From: Kudoa neothunni
Taxonomy: Eukaryota > Cnidaria
Length of the DNA: 64,000 bases
Assembly: GCA_964304625.1 (NCBI GenBank)
Contig: OZ199839.1
Span: 2,046,001-2,110,000, forward strand
Direction of reading: 5' to 3'
Shown: one piece after another, positions 23,924-36,262 of the stretch
Position numbering within the stretch: the stretch's first letter is position 1
Layout: every line of letters starts with the position of its first letter
Notes under the pieces: model-generated
Told to the model about the DNA's origin: nothing
Databases searched by the model: none
The model's input: the letters and a program-made list of their open reading frames with translations, nothing else
Made by a program: the position numbers and the translations under genes

Positions 23924-26152
23924 TCAAAACTGCACTCCTCTGGATTTATGATGCATGCCAAGAGACACTTTCTCGATAATAGATTTTCATAGACTGTGCC
24001 ACAATTCCTTTGTAAATTTAAATTTTACAAATACTATGTTGTCAAATATCAAATGGGAACTCTTAAATTAATTTTGAAATTTTCAGTTCAAAATTGTAGG
24101 TTAAACAAAACCAATCTTTACAGGAGTTTATGAGTATGTCACAAATAAATCCCTCAGAACTAGTAAGGATTTAAATTAATACAAAAATAGGATTGTCTCT
24201 ATATCACTTTTTTCAAAAGATTAAAAGTAATGAATGTTTAGTACGAGCCAGTGATATCATTACACGCACATGCGCATACATAGATGAGGGTCTTAATTAT
24301 AGGAATATTTAACTAAATATCGCATAAGGAATTCAGAAAATTATTTTAAACTGAAGAAAAATTTTATTTAAAACAATGCCAACAATTTTTAGATGTAATG
24401 CGAAAAAGTACTTGAATCTGCTATCTTGTTATTAAGATTCAAACTTTTTAAATTGTTGTTCATTTTATTAGCGGTATTTATTAAAGAAAAATCTTATTTT
24501 ATTGGATAAAATAATACATGTTGTAAATCACTTCAGGATTTTACTCAATATAAATTTCAATAGGTGGAAGTTGCCGTTATCAAAGTAATAATAATTAACA
24601 AGAACTCTATGGTTCAGTTTTTAGAACAATAATACACAAAAGAATATAATATATTAGGCAATCGATTTTGCATATTTTTATGCGCATGCACATCATAATT
24701 ATATATCCCATTTTTGGAGTTTAAAAGAAAAAATTAACGTCCTTCCACTTAAATAATGCAAATAGATAAAAATTACACAAAAAACCATATGATACGTAGT
24801 TTTAATCAAACAAAATAAATTATTTTGGTTTTTGTCATACTTTGACACACTATGACGTATACACGTCAATTTCCAATTTCAACAACAATCTAAAACGCTC
24901 AAAACTTTTTTTAATTGGCAAGAAAATTTAATTCTTTTTTCGAGGAGGTCATTTAGGATTGCTATATTTCATATATTGAAATGTCTCAAAATAACTATTT
25001 TATCGTTTATAAATCGATGATTTTCGAATTATTTTATGAATTTGTGTTTTTCTCCAAATTTTCTTACGTCTTTACCTTTGCTTATCGCCAAAATTCTAAT
25101 TTTTCTGGGGATAATGCTATATTGAACGACAGAGTGCCCCGAAAAAAGTGTGCGAAATCGACACGTCGCGTGATTTGGGGTATATATTTTGTAACAGTTA
25201 CGGTCAATTATTTGAATATAAATTACCGTTAAGTTTAATATATTTGTTGATATAAACGTTGGAATCATAAATAATTTCACAAAAATGTGCAAAATCTATT
25301 ACCGACTGTAGTAACAAGATTAAAATTTGCTTTTATAGATAAAATCATAAAATTCAGTTCAAAAATCACGGTTATAAATGTAGATGCTCTATTTAAAGAT
25401 TTGAAAATTGTTAAAATTAATATTTGTACATTCACAATCTGAAATTATTTATAGATAAATTTTAGTTTGAAAAATCTGGATACAATAACATTGTGATTTT
25501 TTTGGATTCTACTTTCAGCTAATATATTTTTAGCATGATTCAAAAAAGTAATTGATCTACTATGTTATCACAATATTAATATCATTTGTATTTTTATTAT
25601 AGATCGTAAATTGATCGATTTAGAAACATTTTTTTACGATAATTATCTCGATGGTGATTTTGTAAAAAATGACCTTAGTATATCTAAAAAGTTTAAAATT
25701 CCTATGTTTTTAAATTATTTACATACATCAAAACTTTCTTTAATCATTTATTAAGTTTAAATAGTAATGTAAGCAATAATTTTTTCTCACTTTTGAACTC
25801 AAATAACTCCCGTGAATAAATTTTTTAGAATATGGATGATAAAAATATCTTAAAGTTATTTAATTTTCATATTAAATGTATCCGCTTAAATTATTTACTT
25901 AAGAAGTATTATTATTATTATTAATAAATTAATTCAATTCAAACAAATATCAAGAAATTATCGGCGCGTCGATAACGACAAACAAACCACTAACTGCACA
26001 ATAAATATTCTTTCTTTCATCAAAGAATTTGTAATAAAAAAATATTCTTATATTAATCGATAATGATGGTAATTATTAAATATTGATTCAGTTTTAAATA
26101 ATTTTTACAATAATAATTTATTCTAAAATATTAAATGTTTTTGGTATATTCA

Positions 26153-27507
26153 TTAAGCCTCCGAGCGTCTCTGGGGTCAATATGTCGATATTACCCCAGA
26201 TGGCATTCAGTCATGTTTTAATCCAACTTAGAAGTCAAATTTATACTTAAAACTTGACTATTCTCATAAGAATTCTTGCTCTTTCTAAATTAAAGGTATT
26301 GAATGTTATTTGGAAATAAATAAGCTTTGCACAAAAAATACTTACACACTCCCTCTTTTAGGGTCAATATGACCCCAGTCATTTATCTCAAGAAAGCTAT
26401 TTTATACATTTCAATACTATATATTAAATATTTGTAAACAATTTCTTTAATTGAAATTTATATTTTGTTAAATTAACACAGAGAAAAATAAAAAATTTAA
26501 ATCCCGATGTTGACCGATAATCGCCGGCGATGCAAATTTTTAACGATGAGCGAGTTTGACCACGATTTATTGTCAAATGACGATACTGAGGTCAGTGAAA
26601 TTTATGAAGAAATTCAATAATTTAATTTTACATCTGAATCTGATTTTTATAACGACGAAATAGCTGAAAATTGCTATGTTGATAAAAATGGAGATAAATG
26701 ATCGATTCAAAAACCTAAAATAGCAGTAACCAGAAGTTGTACCCCATTATAATCAATACAGGGGTGGTGTAGACACAGTCGGCATGATTATATCAACAAC
26801 AAGAGTCAAAAAATACACACATCAATAACCAACAGCTATTTTCCACAATATGATTGATATTAGCTTAATTAACACATTTCACATTTACAAGAATATTTTT
26901 TTCAAATTAAAATTTTTAGAACAGTTCGCTGATAGTTTAGTGAAGCGTTATATTCGGGATAACATTGAATAAGTTGAACAAAATGTTGCGACTAGCGAGC
27001 ATCGTTCTAATAGAAAAAGATGTTATCCATTTGACCATGTTCGAGACAAAAATAAAAACATTCAGTACCGTTGAATAATTGCATTGTGAAAACCACTCTA
27101 AACTTACGCGCCCAAAAATGTTTCAAATAAATTAATTATTAGGTTTCAAAAAATATATTAACTCTTCATTTTTCTTTATAGATGATCGATTTTTTAACTC
27201 TTAAAAACATATCTTATTCTAATTTTATCAAATATATGAAACTTCATCAATAGGAATGGTCATACGACTTAAATTAGTCAAATAATGATTTATATACACA
27301 AATTTTTGCTTTGGACATTATTCGTACAATCTCCCGGGCGTTATTTTTAGTCATTGCTCCAGAATTAATGATTAGATTTAAGTTTAATCCCCATAAAACG
27401 TTATAAAATATTTTATTGTACTATTATAGGCGAAAAGATATATGGGATCATATTGACCCCAAAAGAAGGAGAGCGTACTGTCGATTTTAGGGCGCTCGGA
27501 AGGTTAA
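26153..27507 (+). mobile_element. Internally deleted piggyBac-like transposon
   Basis: Termini TTAAGCCTCCGAGCG and, inverted at the other end, TTAACCTTCCGAGCGCCC are bounded by TTAA, with a GGGGTCAATATG subterminal repeat also in both ends. On the + strand between about 26510 and 26740 an acidic N-terminal transposase segment is visible (SESDFYNDEIAENC, then W-containing IQKPKIAVTRS). At about 26920-27070 a C-terminal piece (EQFADSLVKRYIRDNIE) precedes the start of a cysteine-rich tail. The whole catalytic core is missing, and the remaining frame has stops. Confidence 0.78.
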
Positions 27508-28589
27508 GTCCCTTTAAAAATCGAATACCGATTAAAACCTGATATAGAACGCCAGTTCGATACCAATGCTGGTACTGGTGAAACACTAATCAAAACCAAG
27601 GTTTCATTTAGATGACGTACATTTGTTCGTAGTGACAGACAAAGGAAGATGTGTATAACTATTCAATTTTAATGCTGGAGGTCACTAGTTCTATTCCCGG
27701 TTACAAGACTCTGCTTATTTGTTTTTCGTCCTCATGCCTTAATGAATGCTAGCATGGAAGTGTAAACACATCAATAAGTGTGTCGCATTTGCAACTATAG
27801 TTCGGTCTGACAATAAGGGCTAAATTCAACGTTTTGGCAGTCGAATTTCCATGTAGCAATACAAATATTTCAGTTATCACAGAGCCATCTCATTTAAAGT
27901 TTGAGTGGGCAGGGTGGTCATTTCTTATAAGAGAATGTTCAGCGGATTTAATTCACATAGTATCTCAGTAAATATGGGAATGAGTTCGATGGGACTTTTG
28001 ATACGATCCCGAAGCTCTTATGAAGACTTCATAACTAAAAAAATTCTACGGCATGATAAGTTGAGTCAAGGTTATTACTTCGGAAACGAAAAAGGTATAA
28101 TTATGAAGGGAAATAAAAGAATTGTAAAAAATGATAAAATTTTGTTAAATTTATTATAACAAATATAAGTTCCTTTCCAGTAAATTTCTTCCCAAAAATG
28201 ATTAGGCCGCAAATAAATTTGGACACACAAGGTAGTCCAATAATAAGTGTAAGAAAACTGAGTGTCTCTCGAGAACATTGCAGAAATCATTGAGAGTAGA
28301 CATCAAATTCAAGTTTTTTAAAATAATTCAACGTTGATTTTTAAATTGAAAAATTAAATAGACAAATATCAAAATTACTTTACCGTCGAGATTGGATAGA
28401 TAATGCGTAATTCCAAAATTTCAATGTTATTCTATTCAGAGAGAAATTTATGTTTGTGATAATTTTAAATTTTTATAATAGTGTAAACATATTTGACATC
28501 ATAAAGTGGAAAAATTTTAGAATGTGTTAACTTACAACAACTTGCATGCTATATGTACACGCGCACGCAGACTAGATATACATTTCCAC
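27508..28589. other. Intergenic upstream of GAR1, possible SINE scraps
   Basis: No gene. Segments near 27680-27720 (CACTAGTTCTATTCCCGG) and 27975-28005 (GAGTTCGATGG) resemble polymerase III B boxes, but no matched A box or tRNA fold was found, so they are not called. The GAR1 promoter should lie towards the right end. Confidence 0.4.
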
Positions 28590-29406
28590 ATGGGTCATTT
28601 TCGAGGAGCACCTAGAAACAATTTTCAACAATCTAGAGGAGGAAATTTCAAGAGAGGTGGGAATTTTAATAGAGGTGGCCGCGGAGGCCGAAATAGTGGA
28701 TTTCGAGACCAAGGTCCACCCGAATCGGTCGTAGGTATTTATCGCCTCATTAGAATGGAAATAATAGTTGGCTCATTGTTCAGAGGTTGGCTCCTATATG
28801 CATGAGTGTGAAGGCGATATTGTGATAAAATTGACCATCAATAAAATTCCCTATAACAACGCTTTTGTCTATCTTGAAAACAAATCCTCGATTGGAAAAA
28901 TTGATGAAATATTCGGCTCAGTGAATAGTCCAGTAACGAATGCCAGCTTGCGATTATTTTTTCCATTTAACATTTGGTTATTATTGTAGTACTTTTCGGT
29001 GAAACTTGGTGAAGGTTTCCATGCCCATTCGTTTGAGAAGATGCAACGCGTAAATTTAGCATTTGTTATTAGTGAGTGTGTTAATTATGTGGTTAGTTCT
29101 TTATTGATCCCTCTAAATTGCTTCCAATGGAAAGATTCATGCCTGGAAGCGCACCTAAAAGTTATTTCTATTATTTCAATGGTTTGATATTTAGTTTGAT
29201 GTTGTTTAGAACATGTAAAAGGTGCTCAGAGTACTTCGGGCGGTTTTGGACCCAGACAGAATTTCAGCGGTGGTCGTGGTCGTGGTAACAACAGATTTGG
29301 AAACTCCTACGGTGGTGGTCATAGGAACCAAGGTTCATTCAGAGGAGCAAATCGTGGGAATCGGCCCGCTGGAAAGTTTGGGGCTGCCAACAAGTTCAGG
29401 AATTAA
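28590..29406 (+). CDS. GAR1: H/ACA ribonucleoprotein complex subunit GAR1
   Basis: GAR1 is a core protein of H/ACA snoRNPs, which pseudouridylate rRNA and snRNA in the nucleolus and take part in telomerase RNP assembly. Five exons (28590-28734, 28784-28932, 28990-29049, 29097-29160, 29210-29406) encode 204 residues (human 217). There is an N-terminal Gly/Arg-rich arm, then DQGPPESVV, the beta-barrel core with [23 protein letters not shown] and YFSVKLGEG, then [16 protein letters not shown], and a C-terminal RGG-rich arm. Human GAR1 shows DQGPPERVV, CEDDIV, VYLENKEQIGKVDEIFG, YFSVKLSEN and YIDPYKLLPLQRFLP. Introns are 49, 57, 47 and 49 nt. AATAAA for polyadenylation is at 29507. The start chosen opens directly on the glycine/arginine arm as in other GAR1 proteins; an upstream in-frame ATG at 28524 is less likely. 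Confidence 0.93.
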
Positions 29407-30479
29407 TATTTATTTGTAAATTTATCGGATGGTATATGTTGATCTAATTTTAAAGTTGAATTTTTTGCCAAATCTTATATAGAGAATGGGTTGTGTATTT
29501 TATTCGAATAAATTGATTTTTTGAAATTTTTTGTGAGGTATTTTGTAGCTAATTTTTGTCGAACTTTGGATGATGAAGAATCTAATTTGATAAATAGTCT
29601 AAGCCAGCTGAATTACATAATGTCTAATAAGACTCCAGAAGTTTTGTGTCAATTAAATTGTAACTGTTATCTAATAAACGCTCAATATAGACATTAATTA
29701 TTGGCTAGCACCAGTTTGAAAAATCTTGTAAGGCGATTTAATCACTGTTTACCAACCAATATTATAGGCAGTATCTATTGACCCTACAAATTGGTTTACT
29801 GTTGTTGAAGCAATCTGTTTTAAATTACGATCCCTTAAAAAACCATAGTATATGTATTTATTTATTAATATGTAAAAAATGAAGTATGTTGGTCCATAGG
29901 AATATGCGTTAAATGACTTATTTGTATAACTTTTATCATCAGAATATCTATTAGCTCAACAAATAATACAATAAGAAGTTGTTGGTATCATAAACTCGTG
30001 ATAAGTTTATGATGTAATGAATTCTCTAACAAAATCATATTATTTATAGTTATAAACTTTTTTATGCGGATTAAGGTCATTGTAGTGATTCTCATTAACT
30101 CAGAACTTTAAAGAGCGCTGAATATCAAATGTTTTTTTAAACGTTGATCTCTATATACAATCATTCAATTTTAATATGTGATGAAAAAGTTACTATTTTA
30201 TTATCAACTATATTTTTTTAATTTATACCTTAATTGAACACAAATTATGATTATTTATATACTCATTTATTTAGAGTTTGTATTTAAAGTGTAATTTTGA
30301 CAATATTAGTTGAAATATTACGTTCTCAATAAACATGTTAGTATATGATCATTCATCATTTAACTTTGATCCATAGTTAAAATATTGTTCGACAAATCTG
30401 GATATATAACTACTTATTGGTAATTTAATTTAAAAAATGTTGGACTTGAGATTTTTATATTATGCATCAAAAAGTTGTT
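29407..30479. other. GAR1 3' flank, no gene seen
   Basis: AT-rich non-coding DNA containing the GAR1 polyadenylation signal. It may include the end of the MULE-like element that starts at 31310 on the minus strand, but no terminal repeat was identified. Confidence 0.5.
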
Positions 30480-31310
30480 CCCATGGCTGATGTTGCATAT
30501 AATTTGAAACATTAAAACAAGGCTGAAATATTCTAGAATGTGATACATAGATATTTGAAAATCTGCGGTTGGAAAAATTTGTTTATGACTTTTCTTTCAA
30601 TTATGTCTTTATCTGTAAGGAAGACTTTCGTTTTAGTTTCCATTATTAAGCTATGCTTTTTTATTGTTTTAATAAATCAAGAGAAAACTTCCTCGGTTTC
30701 TTCTATAAGCATTCCGGTCGTCACTCTCTCAGTTGTTCCACTAGAGTTTATAATTGCAGCAAGATATACAAGAGTTCTGAAATCTAATAGCTTGTAGGTA
30801 GCATCCTGAAATATAATTTCTGGGTACTTTTCGAGGCTTTTTGTAGTGCTCAATTCTTGAAAAAATAAACCTATAAAAATTTTTCCCATTTTCTAATATT
30901 TTTGTACATGTGCTTTGTTTCTTTTTTAGGGTTTGTAAAAATTCTACATTCTTTGAGGGGGATATCATTGATTATTTCATGTTGGCTAATTTTTTTAGAG
31001 AAATAAATTTTACTTTTTCTCAAAATAACTTATTTTGGATATGCTTTGAATTTTCATTAACTTTTCAAAGTTAATAAATAAAATCAACTTTAAATTTAGT
31101 TAATTTTTTTATTAAATAACAATTTTTATGAAAAATTAAGGGATCATTATTATGGGAAAGGTTGGGAGATTTTAACACAAGCTTTTCACCGTCAGTATCT
31201 ATTGAAAATTTCAAAAACATAGGGCATCCTTTAAAATAAATATTTAAATTTCTTTGGCCAGACGATTGCTTTCTCTTAAAATAATAAACAATATTATTGT
31301 AAATATTCAT
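30480..31310 (-). pseudogene. MULE / ZSWIM-like transposase remnant
   Basis: On the minus strand, 31310-31071 encodes a FAR1/FLYWCH-like DNA-binding segment (FKGCPMFLKFSIDTDGEKLV, then SPNLSHNND). Further along, 30850-30677 gives YPEIIFQDATYKLLDFRTLV and TGMLIEETEEVFS, followed after one TGA by KVFLTDKDIIERKVINKFFP. This order (DATYK, DETEE, TDKD, FP) is that of the MULE transposase fold also found in domesticated ZSWIM1/ZSWIM3 proteins. Several frame changes and stops separate the pieces, and the SWIM zinc finger is not seen. A host ZSWIM pseudogene cannot be excluded. Confidence 0.65.
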
Positions 31311-34250
31311 ACATACATTAAGTTTTTGAAAAATTTACATTTCCTCACCATGAATACAACAGTATTTTATTTGGCAATATTGAAGAGCTAGATTTAATAC
31401 TCTATCACATCGCATCTTTGCAGTTTCAATGGTTTTAGAATCCGATATGGATAAACTGTGCACGCCATTTAATTCAAATTACTCAACTTTAGCTCTTCAA
31501 AACCGTCAAATGAATCTCCAATGTTGAAGAAATCATTTTCAGAAATAATAAGATTATTAAGGCTTGTGATATTCCACTCAGTATTCATTCCGTGCAGACA
31601 CGCTACGAATTAAAATCACATCTTTTCTTCTATTTTAATAAGATATTTTGGGATATAACAATTCCAATCTTCTATTATTAGTGTTAATGTAGAAATATCT
31701 CACTTGTATACAATGATTTAAATTATATCATCAAGTGATGAATACAATATGTTTATTTTACAATAAAATAAAATCAAAATTTTATCAATATGAGCTTTAA
31801 TTAAACTTTTAGACGTTAATTTAAATCAGAAAATACATATTTTGAATAATGAGTAATTGAGAAATACAATAAACCGAATTTGTATGAGTCACTAAACACT
31901 AATAATATTTTATGTTGTAATACTTTGCTTTATTTTAGGAATTAAATATTCTTTACACAACGTTGGAATAGGAAAATGCACGTGATAAATAAAAAATAGT
32001 TACAACAAGTGAAGGTGCCATTTAATTGCAACAGGATCTCCATATTACCTACTAAATGGGGACCTGAGCTTTTACTGTCCAATAAGAAATCACGGCCAAG
32101 TATCGATTTCATACGCATGCTTTACAAGAGAAATTTTTTAATTTATAACGAAAAAATGATCTGTTCTATTTTTATTATTTAATTAAGAGTGTTTGGCACA
32201 TGGGGCTTACAGTATAAGAACTTTTCTTTTTTCATTCGCGAATATTTAATCAAGATTTATTAAAATATATCAAAAAGATAGTTGAAGGCATCCAACCATT
32301 TTGTTCGTCATATTTAGCAGGAAAATTATTAATTCCTTTAAAAAAGTGGGTTTCTTTGAATTTAACGATGACACTATGTGGAAATTTCCCCCTGTAAATT
32401 AATCAGTCTATAATGCGGTGAAAGGTTTTTTTGATTGTTTCATTTCCTTTTAATTTAACTCATCTTTATATTATATGTTCGTTGAGTGCATTTTTCTAAA
32501 AAATAACGGTCTCATCAAGATTTAATGTGTTTTCCTTCTCATATCTACCTACTTATTACCTCATATAATTTGTTTACCCAATCATAATAAACAATATTAT
32601 CATCGATGCTCTCCGCTTTTCTAAGGAGAATAAATTTATAAAACAAAAGTGACTCTAAGAATTTTTAACGAAAACTTTGCTTCAACTTAAACCAATGATT
32701 TTGTGATCATCAGAAAAACTCTCACATTTTTCGTTTTCTGGTGTTCGGACATTATCCGGTCATATAACTCATTTTAAAGTTTGAAACATTTTGGATTTTT
32801 AATCCTTTTACGGTTAGAGGCAACATTGGAGTTTATTGTATCAGATTTATTAAACAAAACTCTATTCAGAGAAGAATGACTTATTTAATTTGAATGAAAC
32901 TCACAATAACTGAGTATGTGATATTGTATGGCGCTCTAGAATCATTTATTGACATTTCAGATTGATTTAATGTAACCATAATATTGAATAGGTTCAATTT
33001 TTTATCAAAATATCCTTCTTCTCTCATTACACCCCACGTTCGAATGTGTAATTCAGTGTATTAATCGAATTAAAATTAGAAGTAACCACTTCCCAATAGC
33101 AAGACCCTGAATTTTACAACAAATTCATTTTTTAAATGTTATTTCGTATTTTTTGGTATAGCGCTAGAATACAAGTCTCTATACATCGAAAAGGTTATAA
33201 TGTTGGTTATAGAAATCTGAAAAAAATATCGACTACCCTATATCGAACCTCGCAATATCGAGACCCTACTGTAATTCCTTCAGGATTAAATGAAAAGTGC
33301 CAGACAGATAGAAATGCAAAGAATTTCGAGCCTAATGACGCGCATACACGGAAACAATAAGAAAAATGGATTCAAAAATAATTAATGGAGCATCATTGTT
33401 AAACTTTATATTATCGATTATTATTTAATTTTTATTTTTCACATATGAGTCATAAAGCTCTAGCTCAATTCAACAGATAAAACACAATATACCCGAACAG
33501 TATTATTTTGAATGAACTTTTGCGATGTCGTGTTAAAGTATGTCCAATTAAATTACTATGATTAATTTTAGATTTAATTAATGTTTTTGTAATATTTCAA
33601 TAATTTAATTGGCTACATTAACTTTATTACGCTTAGAGATATTTTCCAATTAGGTTAAAACAAAATTACAGGATATATTAATTTCAATAATTGAATTTGG
33701 CGGTTAATTTTTCCAGTTATTGGATTTGAAATGCTTTAGCTTAGTACACACCCAGTTTTATTTGGTTTCATTCTGCTAGAAAATTAATATAAAAATAGAA
33801 TTTCCTAATCCAAAAATACATTTTAATGCTTCAATTGAAAATACAGTATAACAGGGCTCATACGTAATCAGTCGGGAATGGAGTCTCATTACGTAGAATC
33901 GCCGCACCACGTTACAAACAGGGCGTCCAAACCTTGGGTTTTTTTATTTATTTACAAAACTTTTAGATTATTGAATTCTTTGAGACCCTTTTATAAATAA
34001 TAAGTTTTAGAATTAGGTAGAATAATCATGTTTATTGTTTTAATAATGGAGAAAATTAAAAGTATTCGAAATTTAAAAAAGATATCACGGTCGTTGGCAA
34101 TGCGCTGTTTTCCGACCCTTGGATAATTGTTATTTAATCTATTGTTCTTATTATTCTGTGATTGTGTTTGGATATTTCAACGCCATCTTAAAATTTTCTA
34201 GATTTGTTAATACCATATTTTGAAGTTATTGACGTATATTATTTTAAAGT
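31311..34250. other. Intergenic, no gene seen
   Basis: No supported gene. A hAT-like terminus CAGGGCGTCCAAACCTTGGG starts at 33919, but its partner end was not found. The 13-base word TACGTAGAATCGC occurs at about 33890 and again at about 35469, on either side of the decayed coding pieces described next. Confidence 0.5.
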
Positions 34251-34628
34251 ATGCGTGAAATTTCAAACGGAGATAAAAAAAGAGCGTGGGATAATATGTG
34301 CTCCAATCAAGATTGGTTAAAGTAGGTTTCAAATATTGGCTTGATAAAGATGCTAAGGATGGAAATTCCAGCTACTGCAAATGTTGAACAAATTTATTCA
34401 TTAGTGCACACAGTAAAAACTAAACAAACTAAAGCATTAAAGACTGAAATTGTAAAATGTAAACTTACCGCAAAACAGTTGATCAGAAGGAATAATAATA
34501 TGTGTTTAACGTCGCATCCAACAAATAAACTAATACATGATGTGAACAGCGATATTTTGAGCGAACGATACCTTGAGCGCTTGAAAAATAGATCAAGTTT
34601 CTTAACTGAGGGTTGTGAAGATGATTAA
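34251..34628 (+). pseudogene. Possible decayed zinc-finger (BED/TTF-type) fragment
   Basis: Reading from the ATG at 34251: ISNGDKKRAW and SNQDWLK, then after a frame change FKYWLDKDAKDGNSSYCKC. The W...WL...(D/E)...YCK.C spacing is the start of the zinc-binding domain common to ZMYM/hAT-related proteins. The following 95-codon open frame (34341-34628) is lysine-rich and unrecognised. Frame breaks and stops make this a remnant. Confidence is low because the motif is short. Confidence 0.25.
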
Positions 34629-34909
34629 GACGATTCAATTTGCGAGAGTAATTAGAACATACTTTTAAAATTAAAATTTTTGTCGTCGTTCTTGAATCGT
34701 TTATAATACTGTGGACCTCCTTTCGGACACCGAAAATTCCTTTAACTTTGGCCGAATTTCTTTACTTTAATAAATAAAATAGACCTTCATATTATTCCAG
34801 AGATTGAGTAAATGAAATAGGCGGTTTTACAATTTCCGATTAATCTTAAGCAGATAGTTTTTTATCATTTGTTTCATTATTTTTTAAACATATGTTTAAG
34901 ACATTCTCA

Positions 34910-35330
34910 GGCGATCATTTTTCGAGAACATTACAAAGTTTCTCATTCCATTCTGGGGCTGCTTCTGCAGGAACGCTTCCAGCCTCAACATGAAACGTAG
35001 CATATTTTTATTTAACCTAGTCTTTCAATCCTTTAAACCTTCCATAGTTAAAATGATTGCTATTATTGTTGTTTTCCTTTGGAGCGAATCTTCTCGTCAT
35101 TGCAATGGTATTATCAGAATTAATAGTACCACCATTCACTCTTGTTTTAAATATCCATTTATAAACTTTGTTATCAACATCACGATTGAGGTCTTATTTA
35201 AAGTTTTTCGAGAATCATTCAAAAGTCCTAAACCTCCTGATTTTAAAATTACATCTTTTATTGGAATCCCATTAAATGTTGACATACTTTTCAGGCAATA
35301 TTTATCCATAGTCATTTTTTTGAATTTCTT
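34910..35330 (-). pseudogene. Possible decayed RRM (SR-protein-like) pseudogene
   Basis: On the minus strand, 35290-35190 reads FNGIPIKDVILKSGGLGLLN followed by DSRKTLN, which resembles the RNP1 region of an SR-type RRM (DV.LK.G.GFVEF-D-R-A). In another frame, 35180-35020 reads VYKWIF, then MTRRFAPKENNNNSNHFNYG, which could be the end of the RRM and a linker. At 34990-34911 a further open piece contains AEAAPEWNEKLCNVLEK, of unknown origin. The plus-strand open frame of 172 codons over the same DNA is hydrophobic and looks like an accidental antisense frame. Confidence 0.3.
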
Positions 35331-36262
35331 AACTCATATACTGAATCATAATACTGAATTATTTTATATTTCTCAGAAAAGCCTTTGGAATTTCGCGGTT
35401 AATTTGGTTTTATTATTTCCGCGATTACGTACAAAGCTTGCATTGTGTATTTTCAGGTACAATTTCCATTACGTAGAATCGCTGTATACGTACGTGCCAT
35501 TTTTTTGATTTATTTTTTTATAGTGAACGATGTTTTTTTATTTTTAGTTATTTGATTGTTAAAAGTATTTTCTTTATTATAAGTAAGAATTAGATAATTC
35601 AAATTTAGTTTTACAGGGTAAAAATGACGATTACCTACGACGCCTGTTCCACATTATTACTAAAGTAATAAAAAATACTTAAACTCTAAAAGTTTTCATT
35701 TTATAAAAACATTTGACTCATTTTGTACCAACGCGAAGGATTCAATATGTGATGTATTCATTAAATGAAATGCCATCATAGACAAGATTTGTACCGATGC
35801 ATCATAAGTATTTTTTATTATTACTAATGCAAACAGCTTTCAATTTATATCTGCCATCGGTTAAATCGGTAATATTATTTAATGATATTTTAGTATAGAT
35901 TTTTGAATTAATTATTACCAAGTGATTTGATTAATCGAATAAATATTTTTGCAAACTTTAAATTATGTATAGTAATTTTTTAGTCAGTTTAGATATTAAA
36001 TAATTATTTGTACGTTTTGATAAACTGAATAGAAAAAAGTTTTTGTTGAAATTTTTACTTTTTTCTTGTAAATGTTCTTAGATCAGATTAGTGATAAATA
36101 ATAATAAATAGGAATGTAGGTGAGATAATAATGGTTGGATGAAGATAACCAAAATAAATTCCCTCGAGAATGCTTACCAATGTCCCTTTTGACTATTCCA
36201 CCTTGGTAAGAGATATACCTTGAAAGGTGACGATTGATTGTTAATGTGTAAGAAGCTAGACC
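35331..36262. other. 5' flank of the GPCR gene
   Basis: AT-rich, no gene. Nothing beyond the presumed promoter region of the receptor. Confidence 0.5.

Larger units (their letters stand above)
22823..26152. other. Intergenic, no gene seen
   Basis: The USP promoter side lies at the low-coordinate end. The rest is AT-rich with two hairpin repeats (23441-23503 and 23871-23923) and no supported gene. An open frame of about 83-87 codons around 24981-25292 is open on both strands at once, as expected from composition, and has no family resemblance. Confidence 0.55.

Noticed and set aside
24981-25292. Open frames on both strands of about 85 codons
   Set aside because: Overlapping frames on opposite strands with no motif; consistent with base composition.
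27660-27720. tRNA-like B box in the GAR1 upstream region
   Set aside because: No A box at a proper distance and no stem structure could be found.
34990-35508. A 172-codon plus-strand open frame
   Set aside because: Hydrophobic and biased as expected for the reverse of AT-rich coding-like DNA; the minus strand carries the better RRM-like signal.
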